From: an uncultured Nitrospiraceae bacterium
Lineage (GTDB): Bacteria; Nitrospirota; Thermodesulfovibrionia; Thermodesulfovibrionales; Dissulfurispiraceae
Direction: 5' to 3'
NCBI GenBank assembly: GCA_903822005.1
Contig: CAIJNL010000018.1
Coordinates: forward strand, 275,099 to 339,098
DNA: 64,000 bases
This document shows positions 9,016 through 16,427 of this stretch, one piece after another. The translations under genes and the position numbers were made by a program. Under the pieces are notes generated by a model, which was not told the origin of the DNA, did no database searches, and worked only from the letters and a program-made list of their open reading frames with translations. Each line of letters opens with the position of its first letter. The first letter of the stretch is position 1.

Positions 9016-9540
9016 TTGCCGACCCGTGAACAGTTTTTTACAAAGTCGACTAACTGTGGGCTGTCCAATCAGCAGATATATCAGCTTTACCGGTTTATGC
9101 GGAAGACCGCTATTCTTTATGATTCGCACAGGAGCGGTTCTGCGGCTGAGAGAAAAAAAATCGACAGGGACATTGCTGGCCTGTTAAAGGTTGTGGAAAA
9201 ATCTTCCTGCGATTATTTAAAAGATCTTGCATTCCGTATCCATCAGGATGATGTAAATATTACTAATCAGGGACGCCAAAAGGGTTATTCGCCATACTCG
9301 CTGTCGCGGGCAATACTTGACCATCATGCGGAAATCTATTCTGAATTTCTTGACTGGAAGGAAATTGAGAAGAATCATGTAGCGAAAATAATAACACGCC
9401 TTGAAAAGAGAAGAAAGAAGGCACTCGGCTCACTTACCTGGAAATACGGGTTATTGGCCGGGGTAACCGCCTTCGGTCTCGGCGCAGGAATTTATCTGCA
9501 CACAAAACAGCAGAAAAACCTGCCTGACGATGAAGATTAG
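9016..9540 (+). CDS. Hypothetical protein with C-terminal membrane anchor
   Basis: I do not recognise this 174-aa protein. It is mostly charged and helical, with a basic stretch (LEKRRKKALGSL) followed by a single hydrophobic segment (~145-161, YGLLAGVTAFGLGAGIYL) and a short acidic tail (DDED). This suggests a tail-anchored inner-membrane protein with the bulk in the cytoplasm. TTG at 9016 is chosen as start because AAGGAGA sits at good spacing before it. It stands alone between the MFS gene and the convergent cysteine synthase. Confidence 0.6.
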   Translation: MPTREQFFTKSTNCGLSNQQIYQLYRFMRKTAILYDSHRSGSAAERKKIDRDIAGLLKVVEKSSCDYLKDLAFRIHQDDVNITNQGRQKGYSPYSLSRAILDHHAEIYSEFLDWKEIEKNHVAKIITRLEKRRKKALGSLTWKYGLLAGVTAFGLGAGIYLHTKQQKNLPDDED

Positions 9541-9567
9541 CCCCAGGCAGAACTTTATTGTTGCTGT

Positions 9568-10476
9568 TTAGGGCGGGCATTTTGCACAGACTGATGTAAA
9601 CAGGGCCGTGCTAAGATAACGGTCGCCACGGTCAGGCAGGATCACAACAATAACACCGCTTTTCATTTCGCCCGCTTTTTGCGCGGCAACCCACATTGCA
9701 GCCCCGCTGCTCATACCCACTAGCAGCCCCTCTTCTATCGCGAGTCTGCGCGTCATATTAAAAGCATCATCATCCTCAATCGGCCTGATTTCATCCAACG
9801 CCCTGGGGTTATAAATCTTTGGCACAATGGCCTCTGTCATATTTTTCAGGCCCTGTATCTTGTGGCCGACATTCGGTTCGACCCCGATAATAGATATTGA
9901 GCTATTGTATTCCTTTAGCCGTTTGCCGGTACCCATAAGCGTGCCGGTCGTGCCCATGCCCGCGACAAAGACGCTTATTTCACCGTGGGTCTGTTCATAA
10001 ACTTCCTTTCCGGTCGTCTCATAATGCGCGAGGATGTTAGCAGGATTGGTAAACTGGTCCGGCATATAATATTTATCCCTGTTTGCATCGTATATCTTGT
10101 GGGCTAACCTGATCGCCCCGTCCGTTGCCTCACATCCGGGACTCAGGACTACTTCAGCGCCAAAGGCCTCAAGGATTTTTCTGCGCTCCGTGCTTACGCA
10201 CTCGGGCATAGCCAGCTTCACCTTGTAACCCATGGCCGCGCCGACCATGGCAATACCGATTCCGGTATTCCCGGACGTTGCTTCGAGAATAGTCGTACCC
10301 GGCTTCAGCTTTCCTTCTGCTACTCCGTTTCTGATCATATACAAGGCCGTCCGGTCCTTGATCGACCCGCCGGGATTGTTGCCTTCCAGTTTTGCGTAAA
10401 TGCGGACTTTCGGGTTCGGGTTGATACGATCCAGCCGCACTATGGCCGTATTGCCGATGCAATCGAGAACACTCAC
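9568..10476 (-). CDS. cysM: Cysteine synthase (PLP-dependent, CysM/CysK type)
   Basis: A 302-aa fold-type II PLP enzyme. The Schiff-base lysine is in NPGGSIKDR (K40), and the SGNTG phosphate/substrate loop is at 68-72. GMGTTGTLMG is the PLP-phosphate glycine loop. The short length and NPGGSIKDR sequence are closer to CysM (type B) than to CysK. It makes cysteine from O-acetylserine (or O-phosphoserine) and sulfide or thiosulfate. The C terminus TSVCAKCPP has a CxxC pair that is unusual for the family. It has no operon partner. Confidence 0.88.
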   Translation of the reverse strand: MSVLDCIGNTAIVRLDRINPNPKVRIYAKLEGNNPGGSIKDRTALYMIRNGVAEGKLKPGTTILEATSGNTGIGIAMVGAAMGYKVKLAMPECVSTERRKILEAFGAEVVLSPGCEATDGAIRLAHKIYDANRDKYYMPDQFTNPANILAHYETTGKEVYEQTHGEISVFVAGMGTTGTLMGTGKRLKEYNSSISIIGVEPNVGHKIQGLKNMTEAIVPKIYNPRALDEIRPIEDDDAFNMTRRLAIEEGLLVGMSSGAAMWVAAQKAGEMKSGVIVVILPDRGDRYLSTALFTSVCAKCPP

Positions 10477-10660
10477 TTTATGTTACCTCTCGTGAATTGA
10501 TGTCGTTTAACAGCGTATTAGTATAGAAGATTTTTTCATGATGCGCAAAGTAAATTTGGCCTCTATCGCTATCTGCCTAGGTCGATGATCGAGAAAATCG
10601 GGTACCATTATGCACAATTAACCGATGACAACCATAATTTCATGTTATTTAAAGGAACCA

Positions 10661-10703
10661 TGATTTTATTGCCATCTTATGTGATATACTTTTGGTAATT
10701 ATT
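10661..10703 (+). promoter_or_regulatory. Promoter/operator element A (copy upstream of the S4-domain gene)
   Basis: A 43-bp element matching element B (10981-11023) at 34 of 43 positions. It contains an extended -10, TG-A-TATACT (10682-10690), flanked by half-sites ATTGCCA and TGGTAAT, which form a near-perfect inverted repeat straddling the -10. This looks like a promoter with an overlapping operator. It lies ~60 bp before the S4-domain start. Confidence 0.55.
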
Positions 10704-10722
10704 TTACTTTTAATGGAGATGC

Positions 10723-10962
10723 TTGCCACAGTTCAAAATTATGAATAAAACAACGGAATTCAGTTTGGCCGGACGGCCATATGTCGAGCTAAACAATCTA
10801 TTCAAAATTATGGGATTGGCTGCTAGCGGTGGCGAGGCAAAAGCTATGATCTCTGGCGGCCGTGTAAAGGTTGCGGGACAAGTGGAATTGCGTAAACGTT
10901 GTAAGATTCGTGCGGGACAAGTGGTCGACCTTGAGGGCTTATCAATTACGGTAAGAGAATGA
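10723..10962 (+). CDS. YbcJ-like S4-domain RNA-binding protein
   Basis: A 79-aa protein (73 aa from the internal ATG) that is almost entirely one S4 RNA-binding domain. It closely follows the E. coli YbcJ pattern: FSLAGRPYVELNNLFK, SGGEAKAMI, GRVKVAGQVELRKRCKI, AGQVV. YbcJ-type proteins bind structured RNA; the biological role is poorly defined. The start is uncertain. TTG at 10723 has a GGAGA site only 3 nt upstream, whereas ATG at 10741 gives a length closer to YbcJ but no clear ribosome site. It is preceded by promoter element A and stands just before the broken 2TM-receiver gene, which carries a similar promoter. Confidence 0.82.
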   Translation: MPQFKIMNKTTEFSLAGRPYVELNNLFKIMGLAASGGEAKAMISGGRVKVAGQVELRKRCKIRAGQVVDLEGLSITVRE

Positions 10963-10980
10963 TTTTAACGACAAAGAAAG

Positions 10981-11023
10981 TGATTTTATTACCAATTTTC
11001 GTGGTATACTTTTAGCAATAATT
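10981..11023 (+). promoter_or_regulatory. Promoter/operator element B (copy upstream of the 2TM-receiver gene)
   Basis: This is the second copy of element A. It contains an extended -10, TG-G-TATACT (11002-11010), with flanking half-sites ATTACCA (10988-10994) and TAGCAAT (11013-11019). It starts 18 nt after the S4-gene stop and ends 47 nt before the ATG of the 2TM-receiver gene. The pairing of near-identical promoters upstream of two neighbouring genes suggests one shared regulator. Confidence 0.55.
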
Positions 11024-11070
11024 GCAGAGTCCCTATAATAATCAATAGCCACCAAAAGGAGAATCTCGCG

Positions 11071-11847
11071 ATGAGCGATAGTCATATCGGAATCGTTGAC
11101 GCGGCAAAGGGGCTTGCAAGAAATCCGCTGGGCATTATTGCCCTATTCATCGTTCTTGTGTACGGATTCGCTTCTTTAGTTACGGCGTTTGCTGGCTCAT
11201 TCACGCATGAGGAGCGGCTACCACTTGTGTATTTCTTGATCTCGTTTCCGGTGCTGGTGCTTATTGTTTTCGCATGGCTCGTCAGCAAGCACAGCGGAAG
11301 GCTGTTTTCTCCTGCCGACTTTAAGAATGAAGAGAACTACGTCAAGATGCAGCTATCAGCGGTAGCCTCACTTGCTACTGCGGCAGCAAAGAATCCCTCC
11401 CTTGGCGCAGAGTCAGATATCGCACGTATTGTTGAAGTGGTACGTGAGGCTGCACCGCAAAAATCGCCACAACGCGATAAAAAGGGAAATCACGTTCTTT
11501 GGGTCGATGATCGACCTGAGAACAATGTGTATGAACGACAAGCATTCAAAGCGGTGGGCTTTAAGTTCTCTTTAGCTCTTTCTACGGACGAAGCACTCGC
11601 GGCACTCGAACAACGGACGTTCGATGCTGTCATTTAAGATATGGGCAGAAAAGAGGGTCCGCGCGAGGGCTACGCGCTACTTGATGCCATGCGGGCCGAT
11701 GGCAATCAAACTCCGCTGTTCTTTTATGCCAGTTCCAACGCACCTGAACATAAACGAGAGACACGTGAGCACGGTGGCCAAGGCTGTACTAACAATGCCC
11801 AAGAGCTTTTTCACATGGTAACCAAAACAGTTATCAGCGGTGGCTAA
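11071..11847 (+). pseudogene. Two-TM receiver-domain protein interrupted by an in-frame TAA
   Basis: The first part (188 aa) has two membrane helices (~18-40 and ~50-71), a linker and the start of a receiver-like domain: HVLWVDDRPENN (acidic pair at 146-147) and ALSTDEALAALEQRTFDAVI. A TAA at 11635-11637 follows, and the same frame continues without change as DMGRKEGPREGYALLDAM through 11847. The receiver phosphoacceptor Asp should be that D immediately after the stop. A single change from a sense codon such as TCA (Ser) to TAA would explain it. The truncated product lacks the phosphoacceptor; the downstream half could restart at ATG 11641 but would lack the acidic pocket. The Lys expected late in receivers is not seen in GGQGCTNN. 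Likely a decayed or phase-broken sensor or effector. Confidence 0.75.
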
Positions 11848-11914
11848 CAGTTTGCTCAACACTAACGTTTAAAAGCTGTGTGTCGTTTTTCTTTTTTAAC
11901 ACCGATAGGCCCAA

Positions 11915-12523
11915 ATGTTAAATGAAAAAAATATGATTGAAACAATTCCAAAAATACTTGATTCACTTGCCAAATATTCCTGGGGAATACTTGTAGTTTG
12001 TATCTTCATTCTATTTCTTCCTGACGATATAGCTAGAAAGATTGGGATCATCGAAATTCGGACATCATATCAAGGCTATTGGTGGATTTTGTTTGTTTTT
12101 TCTGGCGCTATTTGGCTCGGGGCAATTTACTCAAAGTGTAGCAACTTGATAGCTAATATGTACGCGAAATCCAAAACAAATAGGGAAAATTTTGCAAAAC
12201 TTGAAAAAAAGAAGCAAATAATAATTAATCGCTTGTATAGTCTTAATGACGCGGAACGAAAATGGCTTGCCTATTGCCTAATCAATAGTGTTCAGACCTT
12301 ATATGCAGTGCAAACCAATTCAACAGCAAATTCTTTATTAAATAAGGGTATAGTACAGGGAGGCTCTGGCAGTATAATGAGCCTCCCCTTTACGTTAACA
12401 GATTTTATTTGGGAATACGTTCTTTTGCATCGAGAGGATTTCTTACCACCTGAGGTTGAGAATAATCCTACTGCGATAAGGGAGTTGGAACGGTTTAATG
12501 AGAGATTAACCAGCATTTATTGA
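11915..12523 (+). CDS. SieB-like superinfection exclusion membrane protein
   Basis: A 202-aa protein with two N-terminal membrane helices (~22-36 and ~55-75), a basic, charged region (KSKTNRENFAKLEKKKQ) and a C-terminal cytoplasmic domain. The order and the C-terminal pattern (LNDAERKWLAYCLIN, later ADFIW-like TDFIWEYVLLHREDF) match the superinfection exclusion protein B (SieB) family. Phage SieB proteins abort lytic growth of superinfecting phage at the membrane. Here it sits with two nuclease-like genes and is more AT-rich than the flanking housekeeping genes, which suggests acquisition. Family assignment is by recalled pattern and should be treated as probable. Confidence 0.6.
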   Translation: MLNEKNMIETIPKILDSLAKYSWGILVVCIFILFLPDDIARKIGIIEIRTSYQGYWWILFVFSGAIWLGAIYSKCSNLIANMYAKSKTNRENFAKLEKKKQIIINRLYSLNDAERKWLAYCLINSVQTLYAVQTNSTANSLLNKGIVQGGSGSIMSLPFTLTDFIWEYVLLHREDFLPPEVENNPTAIRELERFNERLTSIY

Positions 12524-12595
12524 TACAGTTTAACCATTCGCTGCAAGATAGGGACATCTAGCCTGTCCCATTTATAACAGCGCTAGTTAAATATA

Positions 12596-13471
12596 TTGAG
12601 AGAAATGACAGTGCAAAAGAAAGATATGCGTTCAGACAGTGACTTACTTGCCGCGATCAAACGATCTGGTTATCTTCTCGAATCAGAAATAGCTAGCATC
12701 TTGGCTAGAGCTGGTTTTTTTATTGAGTCAAATCAAGTAATTGAAGACCCCATCACCGGGAAAAGTCGTGAAATAGATTTGATTGCTGAATATTATGACG
12801 GCTATGACAATTTAAGCCCTGATCAGAAGGTATGTTCAAAAATTAATTTTGTCTTTGAAATCAAAAACAATTCTTACCCTTTGGTTCTGATGACAAAATT
12901 TGAGTTTTCGCCCAACATAGAAATATGGGAATCTTTGAAAGAAATGCAAACCATCCCCGAGGGTGTAGATGCGAGTTCCTCGGATGGATTTTATGAAAAA
13001 TTGTTAGCGAATAACAAGGAAGCTCTTTATACTCAATATTGCTCTTTTGGTCATAAAAAAGACAATACAAATAATGAATTAATGGCGTTGCATCCTGAAC
13101 AAGTTTATACCGGATTATCGAAAATTACCCAATATTGCGAGGAACAAATGGAACGTTGGGTAGATTTTGGTACAGATAGATATTATAGAAGATTCCTTTT
13201 CTTACCTGTTTTATTAATCAAAGACGATCTTTATGAGTTGACTCTTGATACTAAATTGCAACCAGAACTTCATAAAGTAGATGAATCAAAACTTGTATTC
13301 AACTACTACTTTAAAGGCACTCCCAAAATATCGACTATCTGGGTTGTTACAAAAAAAGGTTTTATGACGTTTGTGAAAAATATGATCAAAATTGAAAGGC
13401 AAATGGAAGAAGAAATGTGCGCTGTGAGAAATACAACTAACCCTAAGACAAACGATGCCACTATTATATAA
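12596..13471 (+). CDS. PD-(D/E)XK nuclease-like protein
   Basis: A 291-aa protein with a nuclease core at the N terminus: a helix with Glu (LESEIASILARAGF, E29/E31), then SREIDLIAEYY (D61), then FVFEIKNN (E88-x-K90). This E/D/ExK order is the classic restriction endonuclease-like fold. The remaining ~200 residues are unrecognised. TTG at 12596 is the longest start; ATG at 12605 or 12626 are alternatives, as no clear ribosome site decides. It overlaps the next nuclease-like gene by 17 nt, so the two are probably co-translated. The gene is AT-rich compared with the flanking housekeeping genes. Target and role are unknown, though DNA cleavage or defence is plausible. Confidence 0.6.
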   Translation: MREMTVQKKDMRSDSDLLAAIKRSGYLLESEIASILARAGFFIESNQVIEDPITGKSREIDLIAEYYDGYDNLSPDQKVCSKINFVFEIKNNSYPLVLMTKFEFSPNIEIWESLKEMQTIPEGVDASSSDGFYEKLLANNKEALYTQYCSFGHKKDNTNNELMALHPEQVYTGLSKITQYCEEQMERWVDFGTDRYYRRFLFLPVLLIKDDLYELTLDTKLQPELHKVDESKLVFNYYFKGTPKISTIWVVTKKGFMTFVKNMIKIERQMEEEMCAVRNTTNPKTNDATII

Positions 13472-14309
13472 CAATGAACAGTTGAGCAATATTCTCAACG
13501 ACAAACAGCTTACTCTCGATATGGCAAAAGCTTTTCTCAATATAATGAAAAAAGAATTGGTGGAGAATCAAGACTCAAGATTCGTAAATATATATCTAGA
13601 AGCTGCAGAGGCGCACTTTACACGCCTTCTCAACATCATCTGGGCTTGCGCTGAATCGCCGATTGAACGCATATTCATGTCATCTCTATATATGAATTTT
13701 ATTCGCAATCATGAACCACTTGGCCTTGTGATAACAGCACCCATGGCGAATACCGTGCAAAATATGGAAGAATTGAGATTAAGTATAAATGATATGAAAG
13801 CAGCGATACGTTCCCGTCAGCTAACGGGCGACGACATATCATTTCCCGCTTTGCTTCGAGATCTTGACTGTGCAGTCGAGACAAAAGAAATATCGCCCGT
13901 GCAGTATGACCTAAATCTCCACCTGCTCTGGTGTTATCATTTTTGGGGTCTTGCTGATGCTCTTCATCTTACGCCACAAGCCTCATTCCCTAATACGCTT
14001 TCATCCAAGCGAGGCGTTCGGGCTGACCTCTTGTTTTGGGTACCCAATAAGAGGGATTTCAAAGTCATTGTCGAATGTGATAGTTATCAATACCACGAAA
14101 ACAATAAATCGTTTGACTACGACAGACAGCGTAGTAGGGCACTTCAGCTACTTGGATTCAAAGTCTTACAGTATTCCGGTGGCGAAATATTTAGGGACCC
14201 TATTCGTGCGAGTTACGAACTGTACGATTACCTTTCTGATGAGATTGAAAAACCTGAAGCTAACAAGATGGATGCAGAACCAATCTCGTCATCGCTGAAA
14301 GAGGATTAG
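13455..14309 (+). CDS. DUF559/Vsr-like endonuclease-fold protein
   Basis: A 284-aa protein whose C-terminal third resembles the DUF559/very-short-patch-repair nuclease group. It has E71 in an AESPIERIF helix, then D191 in RADLLFW, then VIVECDSYQYH (E207-x-D209), then DYDRQRSRALQLLGFKVLQYSGGEIF. This is the typical core of single-strand or mismatch endonucleases and of small restriction-like enzymes. The N-terminal two thirds are helical and not recognised. It overlaps the preceding PD-(D/E)XK gene by 17 nt, which suggests a two-protein unit. It ends 26 nt before the convergent Hyf operon end. Confidence 0.62.
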   Translation: MPLLYNNEQLSNILNDKQLTLDMAKAFLNIMKKELVENQDSRFVNIYLEAAEAHFTRLLNIIWACAESPIERIFMSSLYMNFIRNHEPLGLVITAPMANTVQNMEELRLSINDMKAAIRSRQLTGDDISFPALLRDLDCAVETKEISPVQYDLNLHLLWCYHFWGLADALHLTPQASFPNTLSSKRGVRADLLFWVPNKRDFKVIVECDSYQYHENNKSFDYDRQRSRALQLLGFKVLQYSGGEIFRDPIRASYELYDYLSDEIEKPEANKMDAEPISSSLKED

Positions 14310-14334
14310 GTTTTTCAGAAACAGCATTTTCAAG

Positions 14335-14856
14335 TTACCCCTTCCCCATCTTATCCATCACCCTAAGTAGACCTTGAAGCAGGTCCATCGGGGTAGGTGG
14401 GCAGCCCGGAATCTGCAGGTCGACAGGGATTACTTTATCTATACCGCCGAGAGAGGCATAACTTTCGCCGAATATACCGCCGTTGCATCCGCAATCGCCG
14501 ACTGCGACCACAATCTTGGGCGCCGGTGTCGCATTATATGTCCTGCGCAGGGCAATCTCCATGTTGTGTGATACCGGACCGGTGACCAACAACACATCCG
14601 CAAAACGCGGCGAGGCAGTAAAATGTATACCGAATCTCTCGCAATTGTAATAGACATTATTCATTGCATGTATCTCAAGCTCACAGCCATTGCACGAGCC
14701 TGCATCCACCTGCCGGATGGTAAGGCTCCTGTGGAAGCGCTTCCAGATGACTTTTTTAAGCTGCTCCCCCACCTCAAAAACTTCCGGTGAGATGTCCTCA
14801 GGAACCGGTTCAGTGACTATGCCTGTGCGAAATATCTGACGAAGTATCCTTATCAT
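14335..14856 (-). CDS. hyfI: HyfI/NuoB-like electron-transfer small subunit
   Basis: A 173-aa small subunit with the four [4Fe-4S] cysteines of NuoB/HyfI: SCNGCELEIHAM (two Cys), VGDCGCNGG and IPGCPPTPMDLLQG. It is shorter than E. coli HyfI (about 250 aa) and lacks a long C terminus. It would carry the cluster proximal to the catalytic large subunit. It is last in the operon, with its ATG overlapping the large-subunit stop by 4 nt (ATGA). The matching large subunit lacks [NiFe] ligands, so the cluster must serve some other electron or ion step. Confidence 0.9.
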   Translation of the reverse strand: MIRILRQIFRTGIVTEPVPEDISPEVFEVGEQLKKVIWKRFHRSLTIRQVDAGSCNGCELEIHAMNNVYYNCERFGIHFTASPRFADVLLVTGPVSHNMEIALRRTYNATPAPKIVVAVGDCGCNGGIFGESYASLGGIDKVIPVDLQIPGCPPTPMDLLQGLLRVMDKMGKG

Positions 14857-16427
14857 AAATCATTCCCCGAATATGATTGATTAAAGCTCTTGTTGCAGAC
14901 CGGGAAGTCAGGCACGATATTACCAAACGGAACCGACTGCTCAAGCCCAAGCCAGCAGATGCTGGATGGGTCCCTGACCATGCATCTGTTTACCTCGCCC
15001 GCAGGTCCTGCCTGGAGCCAGTATATTATTTCTCCGCGCCATCCTTCGACAGCTGCAAAACCAGTTGCGACACGTTTGGGCAGCTTGATTGGGGACGCTA
15101 TGGGACCATCCGGTAAACTTTTTAGTATTTCGCGGATAAGGCGGAAAGATTCCCTGATCTCTTCAACCCTTACCCATACGCGCGCGTGCACGTCACCTGC
15201 CATCAGCACAGGTACTTTGATATTAAGGCGGTCATAAGGAGGGAAGGGATGATGCTTGCGGCAGTCCAGATCAAGACCGCTGGCGCGGGCAACAAAACCG
15301 GCCATACCAAGGTCCATAGCCATCTCTTTTGACATGATGGCAGTGTCCCGCGTCCTGTCTTCAAGGGATGCATTATCATCAAGGACTAATACCAGCCGTT
15401 CAAATTCGTCCGACACATAGTCGAGCTGGTCCTCGATTTCCTTTATGCCCTTTGAGTCGATATCTGCGCTGACTCCGCCCGGAACTACCCTGTCCATCAT
15501 AAACCGATGGCCAAAAAGCGTGCGGTTAGTGCGTACGATCATTTCCTTGAGTCTCATGTTCTGATACAGAATGAATGTAAAGGCAACATCATTACAAATA
15601 GCGCCGAGATCTCCAATATGATTGGCTATGCGCTCCCTTTCGAGGAACAGCGCCCTCAGCCATTGGGCACGAGGCGGCGGCGTGCAGCCGGTCATGGACT
15701 CCAGCGCCATGCAGTAAGCCAGACTATGGGCAACTGTAGTGTCTCCGGATACGCGACCTGCAAGCCTCGCTCCTTCAATCCAGGAAAGCTCTTCAAATTT
15801 CTTTTCTATGCCCTTATGAACGTACCCAAGCCTGGTCTCAAGATGCATGACGTGTTCGCCAACTGCCTGGAACCTGAAATGCCCCGGCTCTATAATGCCG
15901 GCGTGGACAGGGCCAACCGGGATCTCATATATACCTTCACCTTCAAAGGAAATCCAGGCATACTTGCCTTTGACCCTTGGCATCCGCTTTGATGCATCAA
16001 ACGTCTTTCTGAGCGGCCATGCATCCGTCGGCCAGTCCTCGAATTTTATCCAGGGCCGGGTGTCCGGATGACCAACCGGGGTAAGTCCCATAAGGCTTTC
16101 TATCTGCCTCTCAAACCGGTAGGCAGGAACATACCTTTTTGTGATGCTCGGGAAGGTCGGGTCATCAGCGCTGAGGTCGGTCCTTACAATTAGGTACTGG
16201 GAGCGCAGGCGATAGCATGCATATATGCCGAATCCCTTGCCGAGCCTGCTCTCATCCGTTGCCCATTCAGCAGCCAGCATGGCATCTATTTTTTTCATCG
16301 CCCTTGCCACATCGTAAAATCTTTCCTTTGGCACGACGCAGGATAGTACCGGAGCCTCAAAGTCCGGCCCGAAAAATCTTGCCTCTTTGCCAATTGCGGT
16401 GTTTAATGCATCAAACATCTCTCTCAT
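14853..16427 (-). CDS. hyfG: HyfG/NuoCD-like large subunit lacking [NiFe] ligands
   Basis: A 524-aa fusion of a NuoC-like N-terminal domain (~1-140, ending DAWPLRKTFD) and a NuoD/HycE-like domain. In group 4 [NiFe] hydrogenases the L1 motif has RxCxxC and L2 has DPCxxC. Here L1 is RVSGDT (225-230) and L2 is DPSSIC (486-491), so three of the four cysteines are missing and the site cannot bind NiFe. HSLAYC after L1 is kept. This places the protein in the 'hydrogenase-related' (Ehr-type) group between complex I and energy-converting hydrogenases. It likely couples a cofactor reaction or a conformational change to ion movement; the electron partner is unknown. ATGA overlaps join it to both neighbours. 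Confidence 0.85.
   Translation of the reverse strand: MREMFDALNTAIGKEARFFGPDFEAPVLSCVVPKERFYDVARAMKKIDAMLAAEWATDESRLGKGFGIYACYRLRSQYLIVRTDLSADDPTFPSITKRYVPAYRFERQIESLMGLTPVGHPDTRPWIKFEDWPTDAWPLRKTFDASKRMPRVKGKYAWISFEGEGIYEIPVGPVHAGIIEPGHFRFQAVGEHVMHLETRLGYVHKGIEKKFEELSWIEGARLAGRVSGDTTVAHSLAYCMALESMTGCTPPPRAQWLRALFLERERIANHIGDLGAICNDVAFTFILYQNMRLKEMIVRTNRTLFGHRFMMDRVVPGGVSADIDSKGIKEIEDQLDYVSDEFERLVLVLDDNASLEDRTRDTAIMSKEMAMDLGMAGFVARASGLDLDCRKHHPFPPYDRLNIKVPVLMAGDVHARVWVRVEEIRESFRLIREILKSLPDGPIASPIKLPKRVATGFAAVEGWRGEIIYWLQAGPAGEVNRCMVRDPSSICWLGLEQSVPFGNIVPDFPVCNKSFNQSYSGNDL

Noticed and set aside
11635..11637. Reading the stop in the 2TM-receiver gene as selenocysteine or pyrrolysine
   Set aside because: The codon is TAA, which is used for neither amino acid.
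14310..14334. Terminator between the nuclease gene and hyfI
   Set aside because: The convergent gap has no convincing stem and T-run.
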